The notes under the pieces: generated by a model
Database searches by the model: none
What the model was told of the DNA's origin: nothing
What the model saw: only the letters and a program-made list of their open reading frames with translations
Made by a program: the position numbers and the translations under genes
Part shown: piece by piece, positions 55,301 through 61,300 of the stretch
Layout: each line of letters opens with the position of its first letter
How positions within the stretch are numbered: position 1 is the stretch's first letter
Source: Siphonodentalium dalli
Lineage: Eukaryota > Mollusca > Scaphopoda > Gadilida > Siphonodentaliidae
DNA length: 64,000 nucleotides
Assembly: GCA_032622095.1 (NCBI GenBank)
Contig: CP136065.1
Location: 245,147,474-245,211,473, forward strand
Direction: 5' to 3'

Positions 55301-58300
55301 TAATGGTGTGGCTTAAAGCTGCCAAAAGCGGTGTCATTAGAGTCCAGAGTGCATTGAAGGGGAGAGGGGCATCAAAATTGATACACTATTTTTAGTGCCG
55401 ATGATACGAGGAATCTAATCATGTGATTTCAAGATATCAAATTGGTGCTGTTTGGGTGAGAAACATGTGGGGGGGACCACTAAATTTGATAAAAATTTGT
55501 TTAGAGGCCAACTAGCACCAAAGTTATAAATAATCATCTCCATGATATCAGGATTCTACTTGTGAGGTTTAAAGATGTCAAAAGTGGGGCCATTCGAGTC
55601 AGGGGTGCATAGAGGGTGAGAGGGACACCAAAATTGATAAACAATATGTTTAGCGCCGATTTCTACCAGATTGATACATATTCTCTCCGTGGTACAAGGA
55701 ATATAATCATGTAGTTTAAATACAAGAAATTGGGGCTGTTTGGGTGAGAGATATTGGGGCACTAAATTTCATACAAAATTGTATACTCGCCAATTTTATA
55801 ATATTCATCTTCATAATGAGTCTAAGTGTGTGGTTTAAAGATGTCAATAGTGGCACCGCTTGAGTCTGAAATAGGAAGGGGAGGGTCATCAAAACTGATA
55901 AAAATATGTTTAGTGCCAATGGTACGAGGAATCATATCGTGCATGTTAAAAATGCCAAATGTGGTGCCTAGATATATTTGCGAATATCTGTTCTATATAT
56001 AACTTCACGGGGTACAATCGAGATGACACCAAGGCGGTCTAACAGGGGTAACTTTGTATGAAGAAGATAATGGTGCAGGTTAAAATAACTATAATAAAAA
56101 TTTGTTTAGTTGCCAATTACCACCAAAATTATATATAATCATCTCCATTATATCATGCATGCATGAGTCTAATGGACGTGGTTTAAATATGTCAAAAGTG
56201 GGGCCATCCAAGTCGTGCATGAGGAGGGGAGTTGCACCAAAGCTGATACAAATATCTTTAGCACTAATTTCCACCAAATTCATACACGTTCTTCTCTAAT
56301 GATACAATGAATTAAATCACATTTGGTGCCGTTTGGGTCATGGATGGCGAGAGGAGTTGCACTAGCATTGATAAGATTGTTCTATTTGCCGATATCCACC
56401 CAAGTGATATATAATCATCTTCCAGGCCATCTCCATATCGTTCTAAGGAGTTTTTGGCATTCAAATTTCACAATTTCGACAAATGGTGACCGAATTAAGT
56501 AACTTGAACAATTATATCTTCTCAACTGTCATATTTATATGGGGATGGGAAATCAGGGCATTCATATAATGAGCTAGCAAATCTGATACATAGAAGAAAG
56601 CATTTTTAGTATACTTATCATTCTATTTAAGAGATACATATATTCTTGCGAAATGAGGGAACTTGAACTGTCAGAGGATTGCATTTTAGAATGGCTTATG
56701 TATATATTATAACATAATTGAGTCTGTCCCATTCAATATAGCTTCCAAAAAAAGTTACTATTTGTCAAGAGATATGGAAATGTATAGAAGGCCTGTTAAA
56801 AAATAGTGATCACAGTGTGCATTCATATATAGTTTCTTCTGAGATAAAAGAAAACGCAGTCAGTTTCTTTCATTTTTTAGAAGACTCATCGCCTAACATA
56901 ATCAACTCAAAATCTCGCTCTGTGTGGCACCTTTAGCTGATATACATTTATTTTAAACTGAGAATAAGTAGCCAATGGCAGTATTTCTCAACATGAACAG
57001 AGGAGCACCTGGACATTTCTTTAAAACATCTGTATCTTCATAACCAGGTGTTCTCACAAACGTAGTCTAACCCAATAGATTGTTACACCTCTATATAAAA
57101 CCCAATTGTCTTCTTTTATTTTTGCGAACTAATGTGTTTATTATGTTCATATTTTGATCCCAATAAAAATATTTAAAAAACAAAAACAAAAAATAAAAAA
57201 CAAACGTCATTTCCAACCTCATCGACTGTATACGATTTAGCAAAAATATATAACGTCTGAAGTAAACGTTGAAGACAATCGCTCTGATCCGACCAGGTGA
57301 GCCACTATACTTATACGCCATGTGTAAGAATCATGTTTTGTGATGTAATTTAACATACAATTTATGAGAATACATGTATTGAACAAGAGTAATCTCTATT
57401 CCAACCAGATATCCACAGCATGCAGAGGGTTTCACATCACTTTAACCTGGGCAACGCCTGGTAACGCTGCTAGTTTATTATATCAACACAGAAATTTGTT
57501 GTAGTGTGAGTATATATGTTATAACGAACATGATCTCCTTGTTAATAACTATTGTGCTTATGACTCAATGAGTTATAGGATATTGAATCGCGAGATACAA
57601 GGCAGAATATTCCTTGCTTAGATTCGCAGGTGACGATCGTTGAAGCATAATGAATGATAACAACATGTATAATGATGTCCTTAAGCCAATGATAATCATT
57701 TCCCAGGTGTTCAACTTCAACTTTACATTTCATCCAGGCACAAGAAATTCATCGGATAACAATGACTATTTTTTTTATTTATTTACGTAAATCATTGCCA
57801 AAAGAGACATTTTGTCCTAGGCAACTTTCTACGAACCAACAGAGCTGCTCCATGTATGCTTCAGCAGTATACATGATATTAACCCTTTACCCAACAGAAC
57901 GGCCCTGTGCCAATGCATTCTCTTATATATGCGAGTCGACCTATGGTCGACTCGCATATATAAGAGAATGCATTGGCACAGGGCATAACTGTAACTATCA
58001 CAATGTGGTCAAGGAGCCGGTTCCAATGATATCCATATTTGTATGGTTCTATTGAGACAGACCGAAGATATTTTAGGCTGTTGAAGCTTTATTTGGCCGG
58101 TTTTGGCCGGTTTGTTGGGTAAAGGGTTAACATAGCGATGAAACTTAATAAAGAAATGCTGAGTCGACTGAATGTGAAACATGTTGGCACAAAATTAGGA
58201 GACATCGCATACCGTACCACGTGGCGTCTGTGATCTTACAAGTCATCATGCCATATATGTTGCATAATAAATTATAATGCAATATCTATTATATATTTTG

Positions 58301-61300
58301 GAAGATCTGTCTGTGTGTCTGTCTGTGTGTTCGCGATGGACTCGAAAACGGCCAAACCGATTTCGATGAAACTTGGTATGTGGGGGTATTTTCGGCCGAG
58401 AACTGGCATAGGCCTATTAATTTGTCTGTGCGACGTGACCTTGACATCGGGTAATTTCAAGGTCAAACGCCCGAATATCACGGGATTTCGATGAAACTTG
58501 GTATGTGGGGGTACTTTCTTATGGCGAGTCTCTTAAGCATATTCATTTGCCCGTGCGACGTGACCTTGACATCTGGTAACTTCAAGGTCAAATTGCCAAT
58601 TTTGATGGGATTTCGACGAAATTTGATACGTGGGGTTACTTTTGTCCACTGATTGTTTTGGACGGGTCCAATCGTGACCCCGACCAGACCTTGACCTTCA
58701 AAATGATCAATTCAAGGTCAAATCGGGTAAAACCGGATGGATTTCGACAGGGCACGTTTGTCGGGTACTTTTGTCCGGGCAGTGTTTTTGGACTGGTCAA
58801 ATCGTGACCCCAATTGACCTTGACCTTCAAAATGGCCAATTCAAGGTCAAAGCCCGGACGAAGTCGGGTCACCTTCTAGTATGTTATATAAGTCAGATAT
58901 GTGCTTCTTTAGTCATTGTCAAGATGGCCATCTATTTCTATTTGTTGACATTACGATACATGATTCTTATCACAGAGTTTAGTTCAGATGCCAGTGCAGT
59001 CGCTTTATCAAAAACAAGAAAACAACTAGCATATGAAGTGAAAAGATTCCGTGCTGAGCTAATAAATATTACTGCTGAGCTAATAAATATTACTGCTGTC
59101 AGAGCTAATAAATATTACTAAACAATCAGGTAGACTGTAAATAAATGGCAAGTTTGTTATCGTCAATAAATATTGAGTTAATAAAACTCGCAATTCAGAA
59201 AAATACTCCCTTTAGAACTGGTCCTGTCGACAGCGAGGAGGAAATTAAAACTGAGTGACCACCACGGAGTGCCCGGAGTACATGCAGTAATGCCCTAAAT
59301 AATCAACTCCTTAACCACAGCAGAATTATGGGTAACTTTTCAGGATATAGTCGGAAATATGGCTTGCTGCCATTTATCGGAAAGCTCTCACTGAGAGCTT
59401 TCTGATAAATGGCAACAAGCCATATTTCCGACTAAATCCTGAAAAGTTACCCATAATTCTGTAGTTAAGGAATTGATTATTTAGGGTATTACTGTAGTTA
59501 GCTTTATACCGGCGCATTCATGCATGATTAATCTGACCACGGAGTGACCGGAGTGGATGACAATAAATGTTAACCCTTCTGATTGACAAAAGGCCGGAGA
59601 TATAATCCATATACAGTAATGCCCTAATAATTTTCGTCATCTTTTATTCCAAGAATCATTTCCGATCACAGCCAAACACGACCTCCCAACTCTCGCTATA
59701 GCATCGGTGCATGTCCATATATATTTCCAGTTAAATTCGATGTGTAGAAAATATTTAGATTTAAAAAAACATAATCTGATAGCTCTGAGCTTTTAAGGGT
59801 GGGTTCATCAACTCAAATAAATTCTTGTTCTCCCCTGAATGCCAGAAGAAATAGGGTGTCTGTCATTTGCAGAATGAGGTCCCCAGAGGGTGAATTTAGT
59901 GATCCTACCCCGCATAACGGGCTAGCATCACCAAATTCACCCTCCGGTAGCCTCATTCTGCTGAGGCAGCCCGCTATAGCAGGCATGACGTAATTTACGT
60001 TCATCCCGGCAGCCCGCTTTAGCCGGTAGAGCGCAATTGTCCGGAATAATACAATATTTCCAGAGATATACAAATGATTTTATTGGTTAGCGACTTGTAT
60101 ATCCTTTGGGTGATAGTCGGTATCAATACTAATTTATTCGTGCGCACGAATAACTAGCATGTATGCCATTAAAAGAATTTCTGGGCCTAAATATAGACAG
60201 CACCTGTATGACATCACGATTACTATTTTGGGGTTTCCTAAAAAACGATGATGCAATACTGCCAATAGGTGTAGTGTTTTGAGTCACATTTCGATTTTAG
60301 TTTATTGTTTATCATTATTATCATTATGCTTATGAAATAAAAAAGATAATGTTGACCTTTCTAACGATGTTTTATTTGTGGTAATGTGGTATCCGTCTAA
60401 TGTCTCCTGTTTTCGACGCAATGTGACTGAAATCACCGTGCAGCACAATGGCGCGACTTTAATATTAATAGATGCATGTGCATATTATAAACATGACTTC
60501 GACATTCATAATCATTTTGGGAATCCGATCAGGACATGGCAGTTGTTTTATTTGGAATGTTACTCATAATTCATCAGCATACTGACAAGTAAATCCCTGT
60601 GGGTATAAAATGTGGGAGTATATGTCTGTTTCGGTCAAATAGCGTCTTTTGGGCATACTAGCTAGGTTATAATTAGTACTGGTTTGCTCCTGCCTTTGAT
60701 AAAGCAATTGTGTTCAATGAACCGATTGGTAAAACATTTGAAACTATGCAGGGTGTCATCACAACCACGTCTATACACAATTTACACCACACTCGCAAAG
60801 AATGACACATACAATCATGTATGTATTTGTGGAAAACATTGATATGCGAAGTTGATATCCCAGATACAGGCGAAATATGTGACTATAGCATATATTGGGG
60901 TTCAATGTCCCTTATCGGTTCTCACCTGCACATACCTGATACCCGACATCGCTCTAAGGGTAGTGTTGCAGCAATACATCAGGGACACATAATTTTACTT
61001 AGGCAAGCTGATAATCCACGGTTCTGGGACATCTATATATGTATATTCAGGGATGAAAGAGTTAAAGATGGATTATCTATTCATATCACAAAGTTGAAGT
61101 AGTTTCATGGGTATAAAATACTAAATATGAATAGAAGACCCATGTCTGGAAATGCTTCTATCAATTAATATTGATTTTATATCGAATATTTTATTATAAA
61201 ATGAGATGATTAAATGGGACACTATTTTGTTCTATTTTTAGAACAGACCATTCAGGCGATACCATATAGCGATAGAGATAATTAGGGTATTTCCATAGCT

